Source of the DNA: Thermogemmata fonticola
GTDB taxonomy: Bacteria > Planctomycetota > Planctomycetia > Gemmatales > Gemmataceae
Length of the DNA: 64,000 bases
Reading direction: 5' to 3'
NCBI RefSeq assembly: GCF_013694095.1
Contig: NZ_JACEFB010000001.1
Coordinates: 806,001 to 870,000 of the forward strand
Shown: positions 45,799-54,303 of the stretch, in pieces
How positions within the stretch are numbered: the first letter of the stretch is position 1
How the letters are laid out: each line of letters opens with the position of its first letter
Notes under the pieces: generated by a model
What the model saw: only the letters and a program-made list of their open reading frames with translations
Told to the model about the DNA's origin: nothing
The model's database searches: none
Made by a program: the position numbers and the translations under genes

Positions 45799-48444
45799 GT
45801 GCCAATCCTCTTTGCGATCACGCTGTTCGTAAGTGCTTCCCTATTGTTCATGGTTCAACCGATGGTGGCGAAGATGATCCTTCCGCTGTTGGGAGGAAGC
45901 CCCGCGGTGTGGAACGCTTGCATGGTGTTTTTCCAGGCGTTACTCCTGTTGGGCTATCTTTACGCGCACCGGATCACCCAACGCATGACGCCGTGGAACC
46001 AGTGGATTCTCCATCTCGTGGTAGTGGCCCTGCCGTTTCTGAGTTTTCTGTTGGCCATTATTTTCGGCTCCCGCCACACACCGATCGCCATTGTGGAAAG
46101 TTTAGCCCCGACAGGTGATGCCAACCCCGTCCTCCACGTTCTGGCCTTGCTCGCCGTGGCAATCGGCATCCCCTTTTTCGTAATTTCGACGAGTGCTCCT
46201 CTGCTGCAACGGTGGTTTGCATACACTGGCCACCCTTCCGCACGAGACCCCTACTTTCTTTACTCCGCGAGTAATGCGGGGAGCATGATTTCGCTCCTCG
46301 GTTACCCCTTACTGATCGAACCGAACCTGAGCATCGTCGGCCAAGCATGGCTGTTTGCCATCGGTTTCGCCTTGCTGGCCTCGCTGGTGTATCTCTGCGG
46401 TCACGCCGCTACCCATCCGGTGAGTGTCCCGCCGCCGAAGAATCTGACGACCTATGGCAGCGGAAAACGCAAAAACAGCTTCGATAGCCGTTCGGCCGGG
46501 ACAGGAGAAACTGCCACATCGCTTGCCGAGGCGGAGGCAGAGCCACCCCCTACTCTGTGGCAAAAGCTCCGGTGGATCGCCCTGGCATTTGTCCCATCCA
46601 GTCTGATGCTGGGCGTGACCTTCCATATGAGCACGGATATTGCCAGCATCCCGCTAATGTGGGTCATTCCCCTTTCCCTGTACTTGCTGACATTCATCAT
46701 CGCTTTTGGCCGGTTGCCAGCTTGGTTCCGGATTGTGATCGGCAATCTCGCCCCGGTTATGATTCTACTCTTGGTATTCACCATGATCTCCAAAGTCGTA
46801 AGTGGACATATGGGCTTGGAAATACTCTTACATATCCTCACATTTTTTGCCGTGGCTTTGATGTGCCACTATGAGTTGGCTTATGATCGTCCCAGTACAA
46901 AATACTTGACGGAGTTCTATTTGCTGATGTCCGTGGGCGGAATGCTCGGAGGTATATTCAACGCCATCGTCGCTCCCCTAGTTTTCAAGCATGCATTTGA
47001 GTACCCATTGGTGTTGATCATGGCCTGTCTATTGGTCCCATCGCTGGCTCAAATGACAGCGGCAAAAACTTCGAGCAGCGATCGAACTGCTTCCGGGAAT
47101 ACATCCGGGAATACTGATTGTCGTCCCAGGCGATCTTGGTCAAAGTGGCTAGTATGGTCCCGGGACCTCATCATTCCCGTGCTGGTTTACTTCGCCTTCG
47201 ACTTTATTCATAAACTTCCTGGTAGCGATTGGTATGCGGCAGAAATCCTCAATGGAAGTGAAAGTGGAGGATCTGATACTTTTTGTCGCATTGTCATTTC
47301 ATTGTCAGATAACTTGAATTTGGCACCTCAGACGATCATTGCCATCCTGGTATTTGCGGTCCCAGTCATGGTGTGTTTCTTTTTCGTGGATCGTCCCTTG
47401 CGGTTTGCATTGTCTGTCGCGGCGATCCTGATGCCCATAAAGTATCAAGACTCCGTGATGGGTTACATTCACGTGGATCGGAGTTTCTTTGGTATTTTGA
47501 AGGTGGAGAAACGGGGTACCTTCAATCGCTTGATCCACGGGACCACGCTGCACGGAACACAATTCAACGAGGAATTCGTGCGGCACTGGCGGGACGACTT
47601 GCAGTTTATGATTCCGAATTCTCCCTGGGATGTGGTAGTCATCGCGGGAGCAAACTGGCATTATGATGTGCGCCAGGAACCGCTGACATACTATCACCGC
47701 ACAGGTCCGGTCGGGGCTGCATTCCGCGAATTGCGCACGCGGAAAGGAGGAGCGGATGCCAAAGCGCCGGTCGCTATGGTTGGCTTAGGCACCGGCAGTG
47801 TTTCCTGTTACGCGCTTCCCGGTCAAAAGCTGGTTTTTTACGAAATTGATCCGGCAGTCAAGGCTCTTGTTGCCGATTCGGACCGCTTTTTCACCTATGT
47901 GCGGGATGCCCGCAACCGGGGGGCCGAGGTTGTTATTCGCATGGGCGACGCCCGCCTCAAACTCAAAGAAGATGTCGATGCTCGCTATGCCCTGCTCTTT
48001 GTGGACGCCTTCAGTTCCGATGCTATCCCAGTTCACCTGATCACGCGTGAGGCCGTGCAACTGTATATGGACCGCCTCACGGAGGATGGCATTTTGGCTC
48101 TGCATATTTCCAACAAGTATGTGGCTCTGGAGCCGGTCGTCGCAGCCATTGCTCAGGACTTGGGTCTGGAAGCCCGTATCTGGAACGATTCCTCGGAACG
48201 CCACATCGGCAAGACAGCTTCGAGCTGGGTGGTGCTAGCCCGCAACCGCCAAACGCTCGGTACCCTCGCCTTACCGCCAGAGGAACAACAGAAGTACGGA
48301 ACCGATTTCCGGCCCCTCCATTCTCTGAAAAACATGGAAGCCTGGACGGATGATTATGCCGATGTGTTGCGGGTCATGATGTTAGACGAAGTGCGGCGCC
48401 TGCGGAAATTGTTCGGCTTGCCAACTTACCGGGATGAGGACTGA
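45799..48444 (+). CDS. Membrane-fused spermidine synthase-like protein
   Basis: Protein of 881 residues with two parts. The first, about 1-560, is a multi-pass membrane region (FAITLFVSASLLFMVQPMVA, MVFFQALLLLGYLYAHR) with some transporter-like features. The second, about 640-800, is a spermidine synthase-like methyltransferase fold with the nucleotide-binding loop VGLGTGSVSCYA, the acidic LVFYEIDPAVKAL and VDAFSSDAIPVHLITREA. Fused proteins of this type are often annotated as spermine synthase or MFS, but whether they make polyamines is unproven. The start is a GTG at 45799, with GAGGGA eight bases upstream. It stands alone just before the C1 cluster. Confidence 0.88.
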   Translation: MPILFAITLFVSASLLFMVQPMVAKMILPLLGGSPAVWNACMVFFQALLLLGYLYAHRITQRMTPWNQWILHLVVVALPFLSFLLAIIFGSRHTPIAIVESLAPTGDANPVLHVLALLAVAIGIPFFVISTSAPLLQRWFAYTGHPSARDPYFLYSASNAGSMISLLGYPLLIEPNLSIVGQAWLFAIGFALLASLVYLCGHAATHPVSVPPPKNLTTYGSGKRKNSFDSRSAGTGETATSLAEAEAEPPPTLWQKLRWIALAFVPSSLMLGVTFHMSTDIASIPLMWVIPLSLYLLTFIIAFGRLPAWFRIVIGNLAPVMILLLVFTMISKVVSGHMGLEILLHILTFFAVALMCHYELAYDRPSTKYLTEFYLLMSVGGMLGGIFNAIVAPLVFKHAFEYPLVLIMACLLVPSLAQMTAAKTSSSDRTASGNTSGNTDCRPRRSWSKWLVWSRDLIIPVLVYFAFDFIHKLPGSDWYAAEILNGSESGGSDTFCRIVISLSDNLNLAPQTIIAILVFAVPVMVCFFFVDRPLRFALSVAAILMPIKYQDSVMGYIHVDRSFFGILKVEKRGTFNRLIHGTTLHGTQFNEEFVRHWRDDLQFMIPNSPWDVVVIAGANWHYDVRQEPLTYYHRTGPVGAAFRELRTRKGGADAKAPVAMVGLGTGSVSCYALPGQKLVFYEIDPAVKALVADSDRFFTYVRDARNRGAEVVIRMGDARLKLKEDVDARYALLFVDAFSSDAIPVHLITREAVQLYMDRLTEDGILALHISNKYVALEPVVAAIAQDLGLEARIWNDSSERHIGKTASSWVVLARNRQTLGTLALPPEEQQKYGTDFRPLHSLKNMEAWTDDYADVLRVMMLDEVRRLRKLFGLPTYRDED

Positions 48445-48539
48445 TCTCCTTAGAAACTCCCGCGTATTGACGGATTCCACGCTGACTCCATGTGCCAGGC
48501 AGGAGGCTCAAGGGCGATACTCCACTCCGCAGGGTAACC

Positions 48540-49772
48540 ATGAGGCGCAGAGGCTGGTTCACAATGGGGGTGGTGGGCGTATCCGCTCGTGCCGCCGTGC
48601 AATCGCTCGCCAGAGCCGGTTGTTCTGCTTGGGCTGTGGACCTATTTGCTGACGTGGATTTGCAGCGCTGGGCTAAAGTGCAAAGGTGCTTGCCTCAGGC
48701 TTATCCCCATGCCCTGTCCCAACTGGCTGCCCAATTTCCCGCCTCGCCCTTCCTTTACACCGGGGGTCTGGAAAATTACCCGGAAGTGATTGCGAATCTG
48801 ATGGCGATTCATGAGCTGTGGGGGAATTGCCCGGAAACGGTGCGTGCTGTACGCGATCCCTGGCAACTGGCCCAATGCTTTCCGGAAGTGATTCCACCAG
48901 TGATTGCGCGACACCAAGCGTGCCCCGCCACGGGACAATGGCTATGCAAACCGCTACGTTCCGGTGGAGGGATAGGCATACGCTTCGCTCGCCCCGGAGA
49001 ATGCCCCGATAATCATCACTATTTGCAGCAATACCAAACCGGCCTGCCTGCCTCAGCCATCTGCTTGGATGATCGTTGCTTAGGCGTCACCCAGCAACTT
49101 CTCGGCCAGTCCTGGTTGCATGCCCGAAGCTTTTGCTGGTGCGGGAATGTAGGCCCCTGGATCGACGATTCGGAGGTGCTTTCTCTTTGCCAGCACTGGT
49201 GCCAGAGGTTCCAGCAGAACTACGGCTTGCAAGGGATTTGGGGCTTCGACTTCATTCGCCATCGGGGCGGGATCAGTGTAGTCGAGATTAATCCCCGCTA
49301 TCCCGCTTCGGTGGAGGTGCTGGAGCATGCGTATGCAAAGGCCGTCCTGCTGGGGGAAGTATCACCCGACATTTCACCCCGCTGGTTCGTGGCCAAGGCC
49401 ATTTATTACGCTCCCCATGATTTGTGTTTCCCGGACGGTGGTCCTTGGCTTGTCGATGTGCAAGCTGTTTTGGACCCGTGGCGCTGGCCAACTTACGCCG
49501 ACATTCCCCCGCCCGGCACTTTTATTCCTAAGAATCGGCCTGTACTGACTCTCTTGGCACGAGGTCACACTCTGACCAGTTGCATCGCGCACCTGCAACG
49601 ACTGGCGGCCCAGCTTGATCACCTTTTTGCCGAGGCGTCGGAGGCTGCTGTTTCTGCGCCAGGGTCTCCCCCAACAGACCAGTTTGTCACAGACATGACA
49701 ATGTGCCAGCCGGCCAATCAAAGTCTAGGCGACGATACATCCTTGAGGGAAGAAACCAAGGAGGAGCGATAA
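48540..49772 (+). CDS. OrfY-like ATP-grasp protein of the H4MPT cluster
   Basis: Protein of 410 residues with an ATP-grasp fold. In the C1 gene clusters of methylotrophs, the gene called orfY sits directly before mch and is needed for tetrahydromethanopterin-linked formaldehyde oxidation. Here it has the same position, 39 bp before mch. Recognisable ATP-grasp parts are WLCKPLRSGGGIGIRFA (ATP loop) and GIWGFDFIRHRGGISVVEINPRYPAS (metal-binding Glu and Asn). The start is taken at the ATG 48540 with AGGG five bases upstream; an in-frame GTG at 48492 and ATG at 48564 are alternatives. The exact ligase reaction is not known; cofactor synthesis is likely. Confidence 0.85.
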   Translation: MRRRGWFTMGVVGVSARAAVQSLARAGCSAWAVDLFADVDLQRWAKVQRCLPQAYPHALSQLAAQFPASPFLYTGGLENYPEVIANLMAIHELWGNCPETVRAVRDPWQLAQCFPEVIPPVIARHQACPATGQWLCKPLRSGGGIGIRFARPGECPDNHHYLQQYQTGLPASAICLDDRCLGVTQQLLGQSWLHARSFCWCGNVGPWIDDSEVLSLCQHWCQRFQQNYGLQGIWGFDFIRHRGGISVVEINPRYPASVEVLEHAYAKAVLLGEVSPDISPRWFVAKAIYYAPHDLCFPDGGPWLVDVQAVLDPWRWPTYADIPPPGTFIPKNRPVLTLLARGHTLTSCIAHLQRLAAQLDHLFAEASEAAVSAPGSPPTDQFVTDMTMCQPANQSLGDDTSLREETKEER

Positions 49773-49811
49773 TCTCCCCGTTGTCTCGACGACCTCTTGG
49801 GAGGAGAATTC

Positions 49812-50756
49812 ATGACCCTGAACGAGATGGCTCAGCGCGTGGCGGAAGAACTGGTGCGGGATCCTGGACGTTATCGCGTGGCGGTTACGCGTGTGGCTGG
49901 TGCTCATGTCATTGATTGTGGCGGGGCGGTGGATGGGAGCTTGGCCGCTGGCATTCTGATGGCTCGGACGTGTCTGGCCGATTTGGGGCAAGTCAGCCTG
50001 GTCCCTTATCCCCTCGGCAATGTCGGGGGGCTAGCGGTGCAAGTGGTGACGGACGAACCGGTGCGAGCCTGTCTGGCCTCCCAGTACGCCGGATGGCGCC
50101 TTCAGGTCGGCGAGTATTTTGCGATGGCATCCGGCCCCATGCGGGCCTTGGCGGCGCGTGAGGAGCTGTTCCAGCACATTCCCGGCCAGGAGCGAGCACC
50201 GGTCGCTGTCGGAGTGCTCGAAACCCACCAGCATCCCACTCCCGAAGTGATTGCTGCCATCGTGGCCAAACTGCCCGAGGATACGGAACATCTGACCTTG
50301 CTAGTGGCTCCAACGACAAGTCTCGCCGGCACGTTGCAGGTCGTGGCACGCTCGGTCGAAACGGCCTTGCACAAACTGCATGAGCTGCATTTCGATGTGC
50401 GGCAAGTGGTCAGTGGGTGGGGTTTGGCTCCCTTGCCTCCTGTGGCCCGCAATACCATCGAAGCGATCGGACGCACGAACGACGCCATCCTGTACGGAGC
50501 GGAAGTGATCCTCTGGGTCCACTGCGATGACGACCTGCTCACCAGCATCGGCCCCCAGGTTCCCGCCTGTGCCTCGCGAGATTATGGCTCACCGTTTGCC
50601 GAGTTGTTCCGCCGATACAATGGAGACTTCTATCAGATCGATCCCCTGCTCTTTGCACCCGCAGTCGTGGAATTCCGAAATTTACGGACAGGCCGTTGCC
50701 ACCGATATGGCCAGCTCTCTCCCGACTTGCTGATCCGATCGTTCGGACGGAGCTAA
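49812..50756 (+). CDS. mch: Methenyltetrahydromethanopterin cyclohydrolase
   Basis: Cytoplasmic enzyme of 314 residues that hydrolyses methenyl-H4MPT to formyl-H4MPT in C1 oxidation (or the reverse in reduction). Segments typical of the family include LVPYPLGNVGGLAVQV, ASQYAGWRLQV, YFAMASGPMRALA and DPLLFAPAVVEFRN. The ATG at 49812 has GGAGGAG just upstream and was chosen over an ATG at 49797. It lies between the OrfY-like and Orf5-like genes with short gaps, as in methylotrophs. No fae, mtdB or fhc genes are in the window, so the pathway must be completed elsewhere. Confidence 0.95.
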   Translation: MTLNEMAQRVAEELVRDPGRYRVAVTRVAGAHVIDCGGAVDGSLAAGILMARTCLADLGQVSLVPYPLGNVGGLAVQVVTDEPVRACLASQYAGWRLQVGEYFAMASGPMRALAAREELFQHIPGQERAPVAVGVLETHQHPTPEVIAAIVAKLPEDTEHLTLLVAPTTSLAGTLQVVARSVETALHKLHELHFDVRQVVSGWGLAPLPPVARNTIEAIGRTNDAILYGAEVILWVHCDDDLLTSIGPQVPACASRDYGSPFAELFRRYNGDFYQIDPLLFAPAVVEFRNLRTGRCHRYGQLSPDLLIRSFGRS

Positions 50757-50782
50757 GGTAAAGCCAGAATCGAGGAAGCCCG

Positions 50783-51670
50783 ATGCGTGTCGCCATATTA
50801 TCCGGAGGTCGCGGCTGGCATGTCCAAGATTTGCTTCGCGCGGCAGAAGGGTTACGCTTGCAAGCCGATGTGCTGGACTTTCGCCATCTGAGTGCGGGAA
50901 CGGGCCAGGGTTGGAATCCAGGGGGTGGACCGCTGGCGGGGTATCAGGCTGCTTTGGTCCGCACGATACCCGCCGGATCGCTGGAACAAATCATTTTTCG
51001 CATGGATTGTCTCCATGCGGCAGTCCTCCGAGGTCTCACCATTGTGAATGCGCCGAAAGCGGTGGAAGTCTGCGTGGACAAGTATCTGACCTCGGTCCGG
51101 TTGAGTCAGGCCGGTTTACCGACACCGCTGACTTTCGTTGCCCAGAGAACCGAGGAAGCCATGCAAGGCTTCGATGTCCTCGGAGGTGATGTCGTCGTCA
51201 AACCATTGTTTGGAGCTGAGGGTCGCGGCTTGCAACGAATCTCTGATCCCGAACTCGCTTGGCGGACCTTCCGCGTCCTGGAAACCAGCGGACAAGTGAT
51301 CTATTTGCAACAGTACCTCCCTCATCAGGGGTATGATGTCCGCGCCTTTGTGCTGGGGAACAAGGTATTGGCCGCCATGCAGCGGCATGCCCGTGCAGGC
51401 GACTGGCGGACCAACGTCGCCCAAGGAGGGATAGCCGTGGCTCGCCCGGTGTGTGGTACGATCGCCGATTTGGCCCGCCGGGCAGCTCAGGCCGTAGATT
51501 GCCTCATCGCTGGCGTCGATCTACTCCAGGACCGCCAGGATCGCTGGTGGGTGCTCGAAGTCAATGCTGTCCCAGGGTGGAAAGCCCTGGCTGCGACATG
51601 CCAAATCGATGTTGCCCAGGAAATCTGGCGCTATGTTACCCGATTGGCTCGAAGTGTGAGAGAGGTGTAG
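50783..51670 (+). CDS. Orf5-like ATP-grasp (RimK family) ligase of the H4MPT cluster
   Basis: RimK-type ATP-grasp protein of 295 residues. Family motifs are present: ATP-binding Lys segments (VCVDKYLTSVRL, DVVVKPLFGAEGRGL), and the metal-binding end QDRQDRWWVLEVNAVPGWKAL. Such enzymes add amino acids to a carboxyl group; MptN in archaea adds glutamate to tetrahydromethanopterin, and the Orf5 homologue in methylotrophs is in this position (after mch). The start at 50783 has GAGGA seven bases upstream. The role is inferred from family and position. Confidence 0.88.
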   Translation: MRVAILSGGRGWHVQDLLRAAEGLRLQADVLDFRHLSAGTGQGWNPGGGPLAGYQAALVRTIPAGSLEQIIFRMDCLHAAVLRGLTIVNAPKAVEVCVDKYLTSVRLSQAGLPTPLTFVAQRTEEAMQGFDVLGGDVVVKPLFGAEGRGLQRISDPELAWRTFRVLETSGQVIYLQQYLPHQGYDVRAFVLGNKVLAAMQRHARAGDWRTNVAQGGIAVARPVCGTIADLARRAAQAVDCLIAGVDLLQDRQDRWWVLEVNAVPGWKALAATCQIDVAQEIWRYVTRLARSVREV

Positions 51671-51758
51671 GCACCGTAGTCTCTCAATCAGCGGGAGGTG
51701 TAGGTGGCTGGATAGGATCAAGAAGCCCTCAGACACGGAGACAGAAGGAGGAAATGTC

Positions 51759-51764
51759 AAGGAG
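51759..51764 (+). promoter_or_regulatory. Ribosome binding site fixing the orf7-like start
   Basis: AAGGAG lies seven bases before the ATG at 51772. Another ATG at 51754 has its GGAGG only two bases away, so this site favours the start at 51772. Confidence 0.6.
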
Positions 51765-51771
51765 ACCGGCG

Positions 51772-52704
51772 ATGCAACTGTTTACGAGGCTGGATCACAC
51801 ACCGCTTATTGCTGCTGCGGAGGCATCCTCCGTGGCCCTGCATGTGCAGACGGCTTGCATTTGGGAAGTTCTTTCCCGAAAGCTCGGTAATGTCCACCGT
51901 TACCAGGATTTCGCCGATACGACACTGGCCGATTTTCTCTTGAGTGCCGCCGCTTGTGCCGGACCGCTGAGTCAGTCGACCCTCCCATTGGGCCAGCGAA
52001 TCTATCAAGCGGTGGCCGCAACGCGGAGGATTGTCAGGGTGAATACTAACCTCGGCATCATCCTTCTATTAGCCCCCCTGACAGGACTGGATTACTCGTC
52101 GCGGTGGGAAAACGAGTTGGGAAAAGTTCTCCAAGCCGCAGACCTGGCCGATGCGCGGGATGTCTATGCCGCGATTCGCTTGGCTCAACCGTCGGGCTTG
52201 GGTCAAGTCCCCCGTGAAGACGTGCGGGGAGAACCTACGTTGCGCTTGCAACAGGTCATGGCCTTGGCAGCAGATTACGATCTTATCGCCCGTCAATACG
52301 TCACAGATTATGCTGACGTGCGGCAGTTTGGACTGCCCGTGTTGATCGAGGCTTGGGAACGCTGGGGCTGTGTCGAAGCGGCTGTTCTCGAATGCCAACT
52401 TCATTGGCTTGCCCAATACGGCGACTCAGCAATCGCCCGAAAAAATGGTCCGGCAGCGGCGCAGTGGGTACAACAGCAAGCCCAAGAGGTGCTAAACTTG
52501 GGGGGGTTGAGCAGTGCCGCGGGGCGGCGCGCTGCCGCCCAACTGGATCGTCGTCTGCGGCTGCCAGATAATCGCTTCAATCCTGGCACCACCGCCGATC
52601 TCATTACCGCCTGTTTATTCGTAGCCCTACGAACTCAGGTATTGCGCCCGGATTCCCCCTTTGTTTGGGCACAATCCCTCGGAGTCGAGTTGGCATCGCT
52701 ATAA
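51772..52704 (+). CDS. Orf7-like triphosphoribosyl-dephospho-CoA synthase family protein of the H4MPT cluster
   Basis: Protein of 310 residues similar in layout to the CitG/MdcB family, which makes triphosphoribosyl-dephospho-CoA; in methylotrophs the gene orf7 of this family lies after orf5 in the H4MPT cluster. Recognisable segments are SRKLGNVHRYQDFADTTLAD (family start), NTNLGIILLLAPL and RRLRLPDNRFNPGTTADLIT. In this setting it probably makes a step of cofactor assembly by attaching a ribosyl-phosphate unit. The longer open frame back to 51451 overlaps orf5 and is not coding. It is close to the preceding gene (101 bp). Confidence 0.88.
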   Translation: MQLFTRLDHTPLIAAAEASSVALHVQTACIWEVLSRKLGNVHRYQDFADTTLADFLLSAAACAGPLSQSTLPLGQRIYQAVAATRRIVRVNTNLGIILLLAPLTGLDYSSRWENELGKVLQAADLADARDVYAAIRLAQPSGLGQVPREDVRGEPTLRLQQVMALAADYDLIARQYVTDYADVRQFGLPVLIEAWERWGCVEAAVLECQLHWLAQYGDSAIARKNGPAAAQWVQQQAQEVLNLGGLSSAAGRRAAAQLDRRLRLPDNRFNPGTTADLITACLFVALRTQVLRPDSPFVWAQSLGVELASL

Positions 52705-52810
52705 CATGGATCGGAGGATCAAGAAGGCACCCAAGGGTCCTGAAGTCTCGCCGGGGAGGACCTCTTTGAGAACAACTGCCCGGAATTCCCCTAGCCTCTG
52801 ATAAAATATC

Positions 52811-53317
52811 ATGCCGACTGAACGCTACAAGGTGCGCGTCACCAAAGATCATCTCGTATTCTGCTGCGGGCACTTTATCAGCTACCGCGGACACCAGTGC
52901 GAACGACTCCACGGACACAATTACCGTGCTGCGGTGGAGGTCGAAGGCCCGTTGCAAGCGGATTTTTATGTGGTGGATTTCATCGCTTTGAAGCATCTGA
53001 CGCGAGAAATCACCGATGAATTGGATCACCACATGCTCCTGCCCACGCGCAATCCGGTGATCCAGGTGGAGGAACGCGGCTCAGTGGTGGCTGTGCGTTA
53101 TGCGGAACGGCAATGGCTCTTTCCCCGCGATGACTGCGTCCTATTGCCCATCGAAAACACCACCGCCGAGCTGCTAGCCCACTATATTGCCGGCCGCTTG
53201 TGGCAATCCCTGCAACAGCGCGAGGGGTTCACACCCGATATCTTGCGTGTGGAAGTGGAGGAAGCACCGGGGCAGAGCGCAACCGTAGAGTGGCGTTCCT
53301 CATCCACCCCGGCGTAA
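52811..53317 (+). CDS. 6-pyruvoyltetrahydropterin synthase family protein
   Basis: Pterin enzyme of 168 residues in the PTPS/QueD fold. Zinc ligands are visible: His21 (CCGHFI), His34 and His36 (RLHGHNY). The catalytic Cys30 (QCERLHGHNY) is kept, and the partner His is in ELDHHMLL. The C-terminal acidic motif VEVEEAPGQSA includes a substrate-binding Glu. In bacteria the family also makes the queuosine precursor (QueD). Because it closes the H4MPT cluster, it may instead supply the pterin of that cofactor. No ribosome site is clear before the ATG at 52811. Confidence 0.92.
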   Translation: MPTERYKVRVTKDHLVFCCGHFISYRGHQCERLHGHNYRAAVEVEGPLQADFYVVDFIALKHLTREITDELDHHMLLPTRNPVIQVEERGSVVAVRYAERQWLFPRDDCVLLPIENTTAELLAHYIAGRLWQSLQQREGFTPDILRVEVEEAPGQSATVEWRSSSTPA

Positions 53318-53349
53318 ACGGCACGCCTAAGCTGCCTAATCCTATCGAG

Positions 53350-54303
53350 TCACCGCCACATCGACCGTTCAGGATGAGCGGCTCCATCTTGCCTCGGAGG
53401 TGGATCAGGAACGGACAAGCGATCGTTGAGCAAACGCTGATACAGCGCGCGCAGTTGTCGCCGCAGCGGCTGAGCTTGGACGAAGAGCTGGCGTTGGGCT
53501 TCGATGTATTCAGCGCGCCCTTCGGTGGTTTCGATGCAGATCGGTTCGAGGCCATAAACGCGGAGATCGTAGGGGCTAGCACGCATGTCCAACTCGCGGG
53601 CGCGCCGGGCGAGATCAAAGGTAGCTGCCACTAGGGATCCCGGACAAAACGGCGCGATTTTATAGGCGAACCGATACAGGTCCATGTTGACGTGAACACA
53701 AGCCGGTTGATCGAAGCGGATCGCATCCGACCGTGTCAACTCCCAGCGGTTGAGCGGACGAGCCGACGGCGTGAAAAACCGGTACGCGTCGTAATGGGTA
53801 CATCGCAACGACTGTTGCCGCACGAAGGCGTCGATTCTCTCGCTCTGAAGTCGCAGTGGCACATAGGGATGACGGATGCAAGACTCCTGATATACCATCG
53901 CCCATTCGTGCAGACCGAAACAACTCCACGCCGGCTCGCGAGCTTCCACAGCCTCCAAATACTCCACTGCCCAACGCAAATAATCCACGCGGTGGGCCGG
54001 AAACGCCTCCACAGGCAATACCACTCCCTCTGTGATCTCGATAAATTCCCGCCAGCCTACGTCTTCAATGCGGGCGCCTTGCAACACGATGCCCCACCCC
54101 GGCGACCAACGCAAAAGATGACTGGGACGATATGAGTAATACTCAAACAAAAAATCATACACCGGATGGCGCTGGCCCCGGCTGGATCGCTGCAATCGCG
54201 CCTCGACCCAGGGACGAAGGAGCGATAGATCCCGTTGCCGCTCTTCACGCCATCGATCCGCTGGCCACCATTCATACGGCTGCCTGATCGCCCCGACGGC
54301 CAT
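53350..54303 (-). CDS. Conserved protein of a family often labelled 3-methyladenine DNA glycosylase
   Basis: Protein of 317 residues with very recognisable sequence blocks (VYDFLFEYYSYRPSHLLRW, CFGLHEWAMVYQ, YDAYRFFTPSARPLN, DMRASPYDLRVYGLEP) that I know from a family widespread in actinobacteria and some other bacteria and often called 3-methyladenine DNA glycosylase. It shares no helix-hairpin-helix motif or obvious catalytic acid with known glycosylases, so the name is not trusted here. The ATG at 54303 has GGAG seven bases upstream, next to an in-frame GTG at 54306. It is convergent with the PTPS gene, 32 bp from its end. Confidence 0.82.
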   Translation of the reverse strand: MAVGAIRQPYEWWPADRWREERQRDLSLLRPWVEARLQRSSRGQRHPVYDFLFEYYSYRPSHLLRWSPGWGIVLQGARIEDVGWREFIEITEGVVLPVEAFPAHRVDYLRWAVEYLEAVEAREPAWSCFGLHEWAMVYQESCIRHPYVPLRLQSERIDAFVRQQSLRCTHYDAYRFFTPSARPLNRWELTRSDAIRFDQPACVHVNMDLYRFAYKIAPFCPGSLVAATFDLARRARELDMRASPYDLRVYGLEPICIETTEGRAEYIEAQRQLFVQAQPLRRQLRALYQRLLNDRLSVPDPPPRQDGAAHPERSMWR

